64,000 bases of DNA from Blautia wexlerae DSM 19850 (GTDB lineage Bacteria; Bacillota; Clostridia; Lachnospirales; Lachnospiraceae): the NCBI RefSeq assembly GCF_025148125.1, contig NZ_CP102267.1, positions 1,932,501 through 1,996,500 of the forward strand, in the 5' to 3' direction. Below, one piece after another: positions 7,875 through 14,981 of the stretch. Within the stretch, counting starts at the first letter, position 1; every line of letters begins with the position of its first letter. A program made the translations under genes and the position numbers. The notes below the pieces were generated by a model, which was not told the origin of the DNA, did not search any database, and saw only the letters and a program-made list of their open reading frames with translations.

Positions 7875-9285
7875 AAAGAGAAGGCCCCGTAACAGAGAGT
7901 ATACACTGGTATCCTGCTTTTTTGTGCTGATCTTTGTCAGTATGATCGGATATCTGATCTACTTTAATTATGCAAAGAGCGATGATTTTATCAATAGTCC
8001 CTATAATACAAGGCAGGATACTTTTTCAGACAGGGTTGTAAGAGGTAAGATCATATCTGCAGATGGGCAGGTGCTTGCCCAGACCAATGTTTACGAAGAC
8101 GGAACAGAGGAACGTACTTATCCCTATGCAAATATGTTCGCTCATGTAGTCGGATATGACACTAATGGAAAAAGCGGACTGGAATCAGAGGCGAACTTCC
8201 AACTTCTGACTTCTCATGAATTTTTCCTGAACCAGATGAAAAATGAGTTTAAGAATCAGAAAAATACGGGTGATTCTGTGAACACGACGTTAAACGCAGA
8301 TCTTCAGTCAACTGCCTATAATGCACTTGGTGACAGGAGAGGGGCGGTTGTTGCCATAGAACCCTCTACAGGTAAGATTCTGGTGGAAATGAGCAGACCG
8401 GACTTTGACCCGAATACTATTTCCCAGAACTGGGACACACTGGTAAATGATTCCAATGACAGCAGTCTGTTGAACAGAGCTACAAACGGAGCCTATCCTC
8501 CGGGATCTACATTTAAGGTGGTAACTGCCCTGGACTATTTCAGAACCAAGGGCAGTCTGGAGGGATTTTCCTATCTCTGTGAGGGAAGTATTACCAGAGA
8601 AGATCACACGATCAGGTGCTATGGCGGAACTGTTCATGGACAGGAAGATTTTTACAGTGCTTTTGCCAATTCCTGTAACAGTGCATTTGCAGAGATCGGA
8701 ACCATGCTCGGAGGCAGTTCTCTGAAAAAAACAGCCGAGGATCTTCTTTTTAATAAGAGTCTTCCGCTTTCTTCCTATAAAAAGAGTACTTTTACATTAA
8801 ATGGAAAATCTTCTGTTGCAGAGGTTATGCAGACTGCCATCGGACAGGGTAATACGTTGGTATCACCTATGCATATGGCGCTGATTACCAGTGCGATCGC
8901 CAATGGCGGGGAGCTCATGAAGCCTTATCTCATTGATTCTGTTGTAAGTTCAGACGGAGAGACAGTGAAGACAACAGAGCCGGAGAGCTATAAACGTCTG
9001 ATGACAACAAATGAGGCGAATATCCTTGGAAAGCTTATGAAAGGTGTTGTGGAAAACGGAACCGCATCGGCTCTGAACGGAAGAGGATATACAGTGGCAG
9101 GCAAGACCGGATCAGCGGAATTTGATGAGAATGGTTCCAGTCATTCCTGGTTTATCGGTTATTCCAACGTGGATGATCCGGATCTGGTAGTTGCGATCAT
9201 TGTTGAGAATGGCGGTACCGGAAGTGAAGCAGCAGTGCCCATCGCAGAGCAGATATTTGATGCGTATTATTATGATAAGCAATAA
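7783..9285 (+). CDS. Class B penicillin-binding protein (PbpA/FtsI-like transpeptidase)
   Basis: Membrane-anchored D,D-transpeptidase that cross-links peptidoglycan. A basic cytoplasmic N-terminus is followed by one transmembrane segment (about residues 43-66), a short dimerisation domain and the transpeptidase domain with STFK near residue 242 (active-site Ser), SCN near 297 and KTG near 440. Length 500 resembles PbpA proteins paired with RodA. The start overlaps the SEDS gene by 92 bases. No other in-frame ATG lies before the membrane segment, which supports the overlap. A truncated repeat begins two bases after the stop. Confidence 0.92.
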   Translation: MRTKKLRDIEEKERRRELKKRQKRKAREISEKRRPRNREYTLVSCFFVLIFVSMIGYLIYFNYAKSDDFINSPYNTRQDTFSDRVVRGKIISADGQVLAQTNVYEDGTEERTYPYANMFAHVVGYDTNGKSGLESEANFQLLTSHEFFLNQMKNEFKNQKNTGDSVNTTLNADLQSTAYNALGDRRGAVVAIEPSTGKILVEMSRPDFDPNTISQNWDTLVNDSNDSSLLNRATNGAYPPGSTFKVVTALDYFRTKGSLEGFSYLCEGSITREDHTIRCYGGTVHGQEDFYSAFANSCNSAFAEIGTMLGGSSLKKTAEDLLFNKSLPLSSYKKSTFTLNGKSSVAEVMQTAIGQGNTLVSPMHMALITSAIANGGELMKPYLIDSVVSSDGETVKTTEPESYKRLMTTNEANILGKLMKGVVENGTASALNGRGYTVAGKTGSAEFDENGSSHSWFIGYSNVDDPDLVVAIIVENGGTGSEAAVPIAEQIFDAYYYDKQ

Positions 9286-9287
9286 TA

Positions 9288-9354
9288 AATTCCATGTTGC
9301 AGGCAATCTGGAATGAATTTTGGCTACGTTAATGTGAACGGAGTGAACAGTAAC
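9288..9354 (+). repeat. Partial MITE-like element (right half)
   Basis: AATTCCATGTTGCAGGCAAT followed by CTGGAATGAATTTTGGCTACG and ending GTGAACGGAGTGAACAGTAAC matches the right half of the element at 1688-1830. The left side is missing, so the stem around AGCCAAAATTCC is broken. It sits two bases after the PBP stop codon. Confidence 0.8.
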
Positions 9355-9393
9355 TAATTAATCGGTAATATGTTATGAAATGATATTTATAGC

Positions 9394-9422
9394 TTGCGGG
9401 TTTGGAAAAAAAGAGATATACT
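9394..9422 (+). promoter_or_regulatory. Promoter of the Nudix gene
   Basis: TTGCGG and TATACT are separated by 17 bases, 44 bases upstream of the AGGAGGG-preceded ATG. The position argues against the longer in-frame start at 9394, which would overlap this promoter. Confidence 0.65.
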
Positions 9423-9465
9423 ATACTCAGTTTATAATACCACGCAAAACAGGAGGGATTGCATT

Positions 9466-9921
9466 ATGATAGAAGCAACGAGCTGTGGCGGTGTGGTAAT
9501 TCATCGGGGTAAGATTCTTACTTTGTATAAATCTTACAGGAACCGTTATGAGGGCTGGGTATTGCCGAAAGGAACAGTGGAACCAGGCGAAACGCATGAA
9601 CAGACAGCATTGCGGGAAGTGATGGAAGAGGCTGGAGTGCGTGCGACCATTGTGAAATACATCGGAAAGAGCCAATATAACTTTACCGTTCCGGAGGACG
9701 TGGTTTTCAAAGAGGTACACTGGTATCTTATGACTGCGGATAATTATCATAGTAAGCCCCAGAGAGAGGAGTTTTTTGTAGATTCCGGATATTATAAATT
9801 TCATGAGATCTATCATCTGCTGAGGTTTTCAAACGAGAAGCAGATCGTAGAGCGTGCTTATCAGGAATATCTGGAGATGAGAAGCAATGGACTCTGGGGA
9901 AAACAGCATAAGTATTATTAA
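9466..9921 (+). CDS. Nudix hydrolase
   Basis: 151-residue Nudix-fold pyrophosphohydrolase acting on a nucleoside diphosphate linked to another group; the substrate cannot be read from sequence. The Nudix box is complete: G, five residues, E, seven residues, REVMEEAGV (about residues 39-61). The remainder shows the alpha-beta-alpha fold with a tyrosine-rich C-terminus. The start at 9466 was chosen because of an ideal AGGAGGG site and a promoter just upstream. Confidence 0.9.
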   Translation: MIEATSCGGVVIHRGKILTLYKSYRNRYEGWVLPKGTVEPGETHEQTALREVMEEAGVRATIVKYIGKSQYNFTVPEDVVFKEVHWYLMTADNYHSKPQREEFFVDSGYYKFHEIYHLLRFSNEKQIVERAYQEYLEMRSNGLWGKQHKYY

Positions 9922-9931
9922 CGAGAGAACA

Positions 9932-9970
9932 GGGCTGTGTTTTTTTGCAACGCAGCCCGGTTTAAATTTT
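9932..9970 (+). terminator. Possible terminator after the Nudix gene
   Basis: GGGCTGTG and CGCAGCCC form a hairpin around a T-rich loop, followed by GGTTTAAATTTT. The trailing T tract is weak. Confidence 0.5.
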
Positions 9971-10025
9971 GGAGAAAATGGAAATACTGTAACTGAAGTG
10001 TTATAGAAACGGGAGAGGGTGTAAG

Positions 10026-10337
10026 ATGCTGAAATGGCAGGAGAATTTTCTTGCAGGGGAATCTGTAAAGGATCCTGAGGAGATAAAAAAGAAACTGAAC
10101 AGCGGAAAACCGGTTCTGGGAATTTATCTCCTTACTCTGTCAGAGAATCCTGTGAATCTGATGGATATTATTCCTGCAGCAATGCTGATACAGAAGAGCT
10201 TTTATGGAATCTGTCCGAAGATCATAGGAATGGCGAAGGGCAAAGAGGAAGCCCTGGAGATGGTGCGAAGTCTGATCGATGAAATGTACAGGGAAACGGG
10301 AACCTTCGCAACAGCTGAATATATAGAAAACAGGTGA
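10026..10337 (+). CDS. Conserved hypothetical protein, 103 residues
   Basis: Not recognised as a named family. A soluble, predicted mixed alpha/beta protein (KKKLNSGKPVLGIYLLTLSE; C-terminal helix with KGKEEALEMVRSLIDEMYRE). The ATG follows GGGAGAGGG. It lies four bases before the DUF2953 gene, which is followed by gerW, so it probably belongs to the same sporulation-linked operon. No active-site motif is apparent. Confidence 0.75.
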   Translation: MLKWQENFLAGESVKDPEEIKKKLNSGKPVLGIYLLTLSENPVNLMDIIPAAMLIQKSFYGICPKIIGMAKGKEEALEMVRSLIDEMYRETGTFATAEYIENR

Positions 10338-10341
10338 GAAT

Positions 10342-11370
10342 ATGTTACATATTTTATGGCTGATCCTTAAATTTATACTGATCATCCTGGGAATTCTGCT
10401 GGGCCTTCTTTTACTGGCAGTTCTTCTTGTACTGTTCTGTCCTGTAAGATATAAGGCATCAGCTGTCAAGGCAGAAGGTGGCTGGAAACAGACAGAGGGA
10501 GAGGGTATCGTAAGTTGGCTGTTTCATGGGATTTCGCTGAGAGCGGAATGGAAAGATCAGCAGATGGAGATATCCTTTCATCTGTTTGGAATTCCCGTAG
10601 ACAAGTTGTTGAAAAAACGGCAGGAGAAGAGGGCTGTAACAAAGAAATCCGGGAAAAATCCGGAGAAATCCGGCGCAGAAAAGGTATCTGTATCCGGCAC
10701 AGACGGAAACAGGGAAGAAGAGCATAAAAAATCAGTGGTTGATCACCCGAAATCAGAGAATATGGAGACTGAGGATCTGAAAACAGACAGAAATTCAGCT
10801 TCAGATACATCTGCTGATACAGAGAGGATCAGAAACAGTCAGATATCCGGACAGCAGGAACTGAATGCAGATGATACAGATCGGAATAGTCTAAAGAAGA
10901 GGCAGTTTTTTATAAAAGGGATCTATGACCGGATCCGAAATATTTTTCAGTCGATTCGTACAAAACTGCAAAATATCCGCAGGACATTCGGGAAGATTAA
11001 GAAGAATGTGTCCTGGTGGAAGGCGTTTATAGAACATCCCAGAGTGACAGCTGCCAGAAAACTTGTATGGAAACATGGAAAATTTTTGCTTAAGCATATT
11101 TTTCCTACAAGGATAGAAGGGCAGGTTACTTTTTCTTTTGAAGATCCGGCGCTGACAGGTGCGGCACTTGCTGTACTTGGGATGACAATTCCATTTCACA
11201 AAAACTGTATACAGATCGATCCCCGCTTTGACAGTGAGAATTATCTGTATGGAAACATCAGGGCAAAAGGCAGGATTTACGGATTTGTTCCTGTGCGGGC
11301 AGCAGTGAGTATTTATTTCAATAAAAATATAAAATACGTTATAAAACGTTGGAAAACCAGGAGGGCATGA
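10342..11370 (+). CDS. DUF2953 membrane-anchored protein (YtfI-like)
   Basis: 342 residues. One N-terminal membrane segment (about residues 3-31), a beta-rich stretch, then a long charged low-complexity region rich in E, K, S and D (about 100-190), and a C-terminal part resembling DUF2953 (EGQVTFSFEDPALTGAAL; FHKNCIQIDPRF). In Bacillus the DUF2953 gene ytfI is next to ytfJ (gerW), and here too gerW follows directly. A role in forespore or spore coat/germination biology is inferred from that conserved pairing only. Confidence 0.8.
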   Translation: MLHILWLILKFILIILGILLGLLLLAVLLVLFCPVRYKASAVKAEGGWKQTEGEGIVSWLFHGISLRAEWKDQQMEISFHLFGIPVDKLLKKRQEKRAVTKKSGKNPEKSGAEKVSVSGTDGNREEEHKKSVVDHPKSENMETEDLKTDRNSASDTSADTERIRNSQISGQQELNADDTDRNSLKKRQFFIKGIYDRIRNIFQSIRTKLQNIRRTFGKIKKNVSWWKAFIEHPRVTAARKLVWKHGKFLLKHIFPTRIEGQVTFSFEDPALTGAALAVLGMTIPFHKNCIQIDPRFDSENYLYGNIRAKGRIYGFVPVRAAVSIYFNKNIKYVIKRWKTRRA

Positions 11371-11372
11371 CC

Positions 11373-11744
11373 ATGGCAAATGAAAACAATTTTAAAGAAA
11401 CCGTAAATTCATTATTCAAGGGAATGGACAGTTTTATTTCTGCGAAAACAGTGGTAGGAGAGGCAATCCATGTAGGCGATACGATCATTCTTCCTCTGAT
11501 GGATGTATCTTTCGGTGTAGGTGCCGGTGCTTTTTCCGGAGAGAAGAAGGATAACGGCGGCGGCGGAATGGCAGGAAAGATGACTCCCTGTGCAGTGCTT
11601 GTGATCCAGAATGGAACAACAAAGCTGGTCAATGTGAAAAATCAGGATGGTCTCACCAAGATCCTTGATATGGTTCCGGATTTTGTAGACCGTTTTACCT
11701 CCGGAAAAGGTGACGAAGAATCTGTCGGCGAATCAGAAAAATAA
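11373..11744 (+). CDS. gerW: GerW/YtfJ family sporulation protein
   Basis: 123 residues. Shows the GerW family pattern: FKETVNSLFKGMDSFISAKTVVGEA, then DTIILPLMDVSFGVGAGAF, a glycine-rich patch (KKDNGGGGMAGK) and TPCAVLVIQNG. In B. subtilis YtfJ is a sporulation protein needed for normal lysozyme-induced germination. The start at 11373 was preferred because the AGGAGGG site is seven bases upstream; the ATG at 11367 is too close to it and a TTG at 11349 lies before it. The gene nearly overlaps the DUF2953 stop. Confidence 0.9.
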   Translation: MANENNFKETVNSLFKGMDSFISAKTVVGEAIHVGDTIILPLMDVSFGVGAGAFSGEKKDNGGGGMAGKMTPCAVLVIQNGTTKLVNVKNQDGLTKILDMVPDFVDRFTSGKGDEESVGESEK

Positions 11745-11789
11745 TTTTTGCATAGACTATAGCAAACCGATGAAAAAGGTGCAGAAGAA

Positions 11790-11927
11790 TTGGAAAAGCT
11801 GTTCGGCTTTATGCTGTTTTTCATAGGGATTGGGATGATAATCGGGATGCTGATCGCAGAAAATGTGGTTCTGGTGGTTTCGGCCGGAGTTTTCCTGTTG
11901 TTGGGATATCATCTTTTCTGTCATTAA
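11790..11927 (+). CDS. Small membrane protein, about 45 residues
   Basis: A short open frame downstream of gerW encodes two hydrophobic segments (FGFMLFFIGIGMIIGMLI and VVLVVSAGVFLLLGYHLF) joined by an AEN turn, a hairpin-like membrane protein. The suggested TTG start lies eight bases after AAAAAGG; an ATG at 11811 is an alternative. Position, hydrophobic pattern and termination before the following hairpin argue that it is real and co-transcribed with gerW. Function unknown. Confidence 0.6.
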   Translation: MEKLFGFMLFFIGIGMIIGMLIAENVVLVVSAGVFLLLGYHLFCH

Positions 11928-11968
11928 CTTTACAGAAGATTGCGAATATCCCGTTTGACATATGAAAT

Positions 11969-12037
11969 AAAAAAAGACTGTCAGCTCAGGCAGAATATTC
12001 GGTAAAGAATATCTGAACAGAGGGACAGTCTTTTTTG
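11969..12037 (+). terminator. Terminator of the gerW operon
   Basis: AAAAAGACTGTC pairs with GACAGTCTTTTTT around an inner hairpin (GAATATTC...GAATATCT region). This is a strong rho-independent terminator, possibly active in both directions. Confidence 0.85.
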
Positions 12038-12068
12038 CAAAAAAAATACCCCTGTTGCAACAGGGGTA
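12038..12068 (-). terminator. Terminator of rpmB
   Basis: TACCCCTGTTGCAACAGGGGTA is a perfect palindrome and, read on the minus strand, is followed by a run of eight T. It lies just downstream of the rpmB stop. Confidence 0.85.
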
Positions 12069-12077
12069 ATGGTGTTA

Positions 12078-12266
12078 TTATGCTCTTTCTACTTTACCGG
12101 ATCTTAAGCAAGAAGTACATACATATGTCTTTCTAGCTCCACCCTCAGCAGTCTTGATTTTAACGGATTTTACGTTAGATTTCCACATTTTATTGGATCT
12201 TCTATGTGAATGACTTACATTATTTCCGAAATGAGCAGCTTTCTCACAGATTGCACATTTAGCCAT
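12078..12266 (-). CDS. rpmB: 50S ribosomal protein L28
   Basis: 62-residue ribosomal protein L28 with zinc-binding cysteines (MAKCAICEK at the start, YVCTSCLRSGKV at the end) and the conserved NNVSHSHRRSNKMW segment. The start ATG at 12266 follows GGAGGTGC on the minus strand. It is monocistronic with its own terminator, divergent from the Asp23-like gene, an arrangement common in Bacillota (rpmB opposite yloU-yloV). Confidence 0.97.
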   Translation of the reverse strand: MAKCAICEKAAHFGNNVSHSHRRSNKMWKSNVKSVKIKTAEGGARKTYVCTSCLRSGKVERA

Positions 12267-12291
12267 GATAGCACCTCCTTGACGCTTTATT

Positions 12292-12330
12292 GTTACTGTC
12301 GTGCTGTGTGCATAGCGTCTGAACAGTAAC
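12292..12330. repeat. Minimal GTTACTG...CAGTAAC hairpin in the rpmB leader
   Basis: GTTACTGTCGTGCTGTGTGC and GCGTCTGAACAGTAAC form a short imperfect stem with the same end word as the MITE-like family. It lies in the presumed 5' leader of rpmB, 26 bases before its start codon. Confidence 0.5.
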
Positions 12331-12474
12331 CTTGTGTTCAACAGATTACATTGTAACAGATGAATTGTGCTTTTGCAAGCAAAAAAAGGAAAAAACTCAA
12401 AAATTATATTTCTTTTTCTGTGAAAAGAGGTTATAATACACTTACATACAATAATGAGCATTGGAGGTAACCAT

Positions 12475-12834
12475 ATGAATGGACGTATAGATTCCGGATT
12501 AGGTCAGATCATAATTGACACAGATGTAATCGCAACCTACGCAGGAAGCGTTGCTGTAGAATGTTTTGGTATCGTAGGCATGGCTGCAGTCAGTATGAAG
12601 GACGGACTGGTAAAGCTTCTTGGAAAGAACAGCCTGAAACATGGCATCAGCGTCAGAATTACAGAGGACAATAAAATCCGCCTGAATTTCCATGTTATTG
12701 TGGCATATGGCGTGAACATAAGTACAATTGCAGACAACCTTGTCAGCAATGTCAAATATAAAGTCGAGGCCTTTACAGGAATGGAGATCGATAAGATCGA
12801 TATTTATGTAGAAGGTGTACGCGCAATTGATTAG
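12475..12834 (+). CDS. Asp23/Gls24 family protein (YloU-like)
   Basis: 119-residue cytosolic alpha/beta protein of the Asp23/Gls24 family. In B. subtilis yloU precedes yloV (fakA-like), as it does here. Motifs are YAGSVAVECFGIVGM and the C-terminal VNISTIADNLVSNVKYKVEA with DKIDIYVEGVR. The start at 12475 follows TTGGAGGT at seven bases; an in-frame ATG at 12454 lies upstream of the ribosome site. A TATAAT -10 sits at 12432-12437. A role in envelope or lipid homeostasis is suggested by its partner, not shown. Confidence 0.88.
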   Translation: MNGRIDSGLGQIIIDTDVIATYAGSVAVECFGIVGMAAVSMKDGLVKLLGKNSLKHGISVRITEDNKIRLNFHVIVAYGVNISTIADNLVSNVKYKVEAFTGMEIDKIDIYVEGVRAID

Positions 12835-12853
12835 GATAGAGGAGGAACTTGTG

Positions 12854-14527
12854 GTGAATAACAAAACCATAGATGCCAGAATACTTTCCAGGATGTTTCT
12901 TGCAGGAGCCAAGAATCTGGAAGCTAAAAAAGAATGGATCAACGAACTGAACGTATTTCCGGTACCGGATGGAGATACAGGAACCAATATGACAATGACG
13001 ATCATGGCAGCAGCAGCAGAAGTAGGTTCTCTGGGAGAGCCTGACATGGAGTCACTGGCCAAGGCGATTTCTTCCGGTTCTCTGCGCGGTGCAAGAGGTA
13101 ACTCAGGTGTTATTCTTTCTCAGCTTCTGCGTGGTTTTACCAGAAGTGTTAAGAACAGTAAGGAACTGGATGCCATTGATATCGCGGCAGCCATGGAGAA
13201 AGGTGTGGAGACTGCATATAAGGCAGTCATGAAACCGAAGGAGGGAACAATCCTTACTGTTGCAAGAGAGGCTGCTGCCAAGGCTGTAGAGCTTGCGGAG
13301 ACAGCAGAGGATCTGGATACATTTTTCCAGAGCGTGATCGCTCATGCGGAGGAAACTCTGGCAAAGACACCGGAGATGCTGCCGGTTCTGAAAGAAGCAG
13401 GAGTAGTGGATTCCGGTGGACAGGGACTTCTGGAAGTATACCATGGTGCATATGATGGTTTCCTTGGCAAAGAGATTGATTATACACAGTTTGACAAGGC
13501 AAAAGGTCCTGCTGTGACTAAGATCGATGCACAGACAGAGGCTGATATTAAATTTGGTTATTGTACAGAGTTTATTATTCTTCTGAACCAGCCGATGTCC
13601 GAGGAGACAGAGCATGAATTTAAGAAATTCCTGATGTCCCTTGGTGATTCTATTGTGCTTGTTGCAGATGACGAGATCGTGAAAGTTCATGTTCATACCA
13701 ATCATCCTGGACAGGCTATTGAGAAAGCCCTTACCTTTGGTGCACTTTCACGTATGAAGATCGACAATATGCGTGAGGAGCATCAGGAGAAGCTTATAAA
13801 GGATGCCGAGAAAATAGCGAAAGAACAGGCAGAACAGGAAGAAAAAGAAGAAGCAGCACAGCCACCGAAGGAAGTTGGCTTTATTTCCGTATCTGTGGGA
13901 AAGGGAATGACAGAGATCTTTAAGGAACTGGGTGTGGATTACCTGATCGAGGGCGGTCAGACAATGAACCCGAGTACAGAGGATATGCTCAATGCCATTG
14001 CAAAAGTAAATGCAAAGACTATTTATATTTTCCCGAACAATAAGAATATTGTTCTTGCTGCAAACCAGGCAAGGGATCTTACTGAGGATAAAGAGATCGT
14101 GGTTGTGCCGACTAAGACCATTCCGCAGGGAATTACTGCCATGATCAGTTATGTGCCCGAGAAGAACAGTGCGGAGAATACTGAGGCTATGCTTCAGGCA
14201 ATCGAACATGTGAAGACCGGACAGATCACGTATGCTGTGCGTGATACAAGGATTGATGATAAGGAGATCCATGAGGGGGATATGATGGGTATCGGTGATC
14301 ATGGAATCCTGGCTGTTGGCAAGGACCGCATGGAAGTTGCCAAGGAGACAGTTGCCCAGATGGTGGATGATGAGTCTGAGGTGATCAGTATTTATTATGG
14401 TGCTGATACTGAGGAGGCTGAAGCTGAGGAGTTGGCAACGGCTCTGGAGGAGGCTTGTCCGGATTGTGATGTGGAACTGAATGCGGGTGGACAGCCGATT
14501 TATTATTATGTTATTTCTGTAGAGTAG
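12854..14527 (+). CDS. DAK2/DegV-linked kinase (FakA/YloV family)
   Basis: About 557-residue protein of the fatty acid kinase FakA family, which phosphorylates fatty acids presented by a DegV-type binding protein (FakB). The N-terminal DhaL/DAK2 nucleotide domain shows NVFPVPDGDTGTNM-like residues (FPVPDGDTGTNMTMT), LRGARGNSGVILSQLLRG and DSGGQGLLEVY. The middle domain shows VHVHTNHPGQAIEKAL, and the C-terminal domain contains FPNNKNIVLAANQA. GTG at 12854 is favoured (eight bases from GGAGG); GTG at 12851 is equally in frame. It directly follows the Asp23-like gene. The last 80 codons are G+T-rich. No FakB gene is in the window. Confidence 0.9.
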   Translation: MNNKTIDARILSRMFLAGAKNLEAKKEWINELNVFPVPDGDTGTNMTMTIMAAAAEVGSLGEPDMESLAKAISSGSLRGARGNSGVILSQLLRGFTRSVKNSKELDAIDIAAAMEKGVETAYKAVMKPKEGTILTVAREAAAKAVELAETAEDLDTFFQSVIAHAEETLAKTPEMLPVLKEAGVVDSGGQGLLEVYHGAYDGFLGKEIDYTQFDKAKGPAVTKIDAQTEADIKFGYCTEFIILLNQPMSEETEHEFKKFLMSLGDSIVLVADDEIVKVHVHTNHPGQAIEKALTFGALSRMKIDNMREEHQEKLIKDAEKIAKEQAEQEEKEEAAQPPKEVGFISVSVGKGMTEIFKELGVDYLIEGGQTMNPSTEDMLNAIAKVNAKTIYIFPNNKNIVLAANQARDLTEDKEIVVVPTKTIPQGITAMISYVPEKNSAENTEAMLQAIEHVKTGQITYAVRDTRIDDKEIHEGDMMGIGDHGILAVGKDRMEVAKETVAQMVDDESEVISIYYGADTEEAEAEELATALEEACPDCDVELNAGGQPIYYYVISVE

Positions 14528-14570
14528 GATAATAGAGTTTTTGAGAGAGATAAACGAATAGTTCATGTGA

Positions 14571-14617
14571 TGAAAACGGGTATAGGCCATTGTTGAGGGT
14601 GGGTATATCCGTTTTCG
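14571..14617 (+). terminator. Terminator after the FakA-like gene
   Basis: GAAAACGGGTATA and TATATCCGTTTTCG form a stem separated by about 20 bases, shortly after the stop codon. The following TATTAAAAAG gives only a weak T tract. Confidence 0.6.
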
Positions 14618-14626
14618 TATTAAAAA

Positions 14627-14846
14627 GGGACGGCAGGAAAATTATTTGTTTTTGTGTGCGGTTTCGGGAACTAAGATATTCTAAGGTTCCGGAAATCTGC
14701 TAAGGGCATGAGCAGCCCTCTCAAACTCGCTCCGTTGCAAACTTCGCTCAGACAGTGAGACTGTCTGCTCATAACGCAGTTTTCCGGAACCTAAGAATAT
14801 CTAAGATCCCTGCAAATGCACACAAAAACAAATAATTTTCCCGCCT
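14627..14846 (+). repeat. Large covarying hairpin, copy B
   Basis: The outer arm GGAAAATTATTTGTTTTTGT pairs with ACAAAAACAAATAATTTTCC. Inside are GCGGTTTCGGGAACTAAGAT, CTGCTAAGGGCATGAG opposite CTCATAACGCAG, and the core CTCAAACTCGCTCCG...CTTCGCTCAGACAGTGA. The core matches copies A, C and D; the outer arms do not. It lies between the FakA-like gene and recG. Confidence 0.85.
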
Positions 14847-14981
14847 GGCAGCTGGCTGGGCGGATGACATAGTCCGTTTTTACTTGATTATAACCGAATA
14901 ATTGCTCTGCCGGATAGCCGGATACTTGATTTGGTTAAATTTATATTTGTGATGGATTTTTTAGAAAGGAAAAGGAGATAG

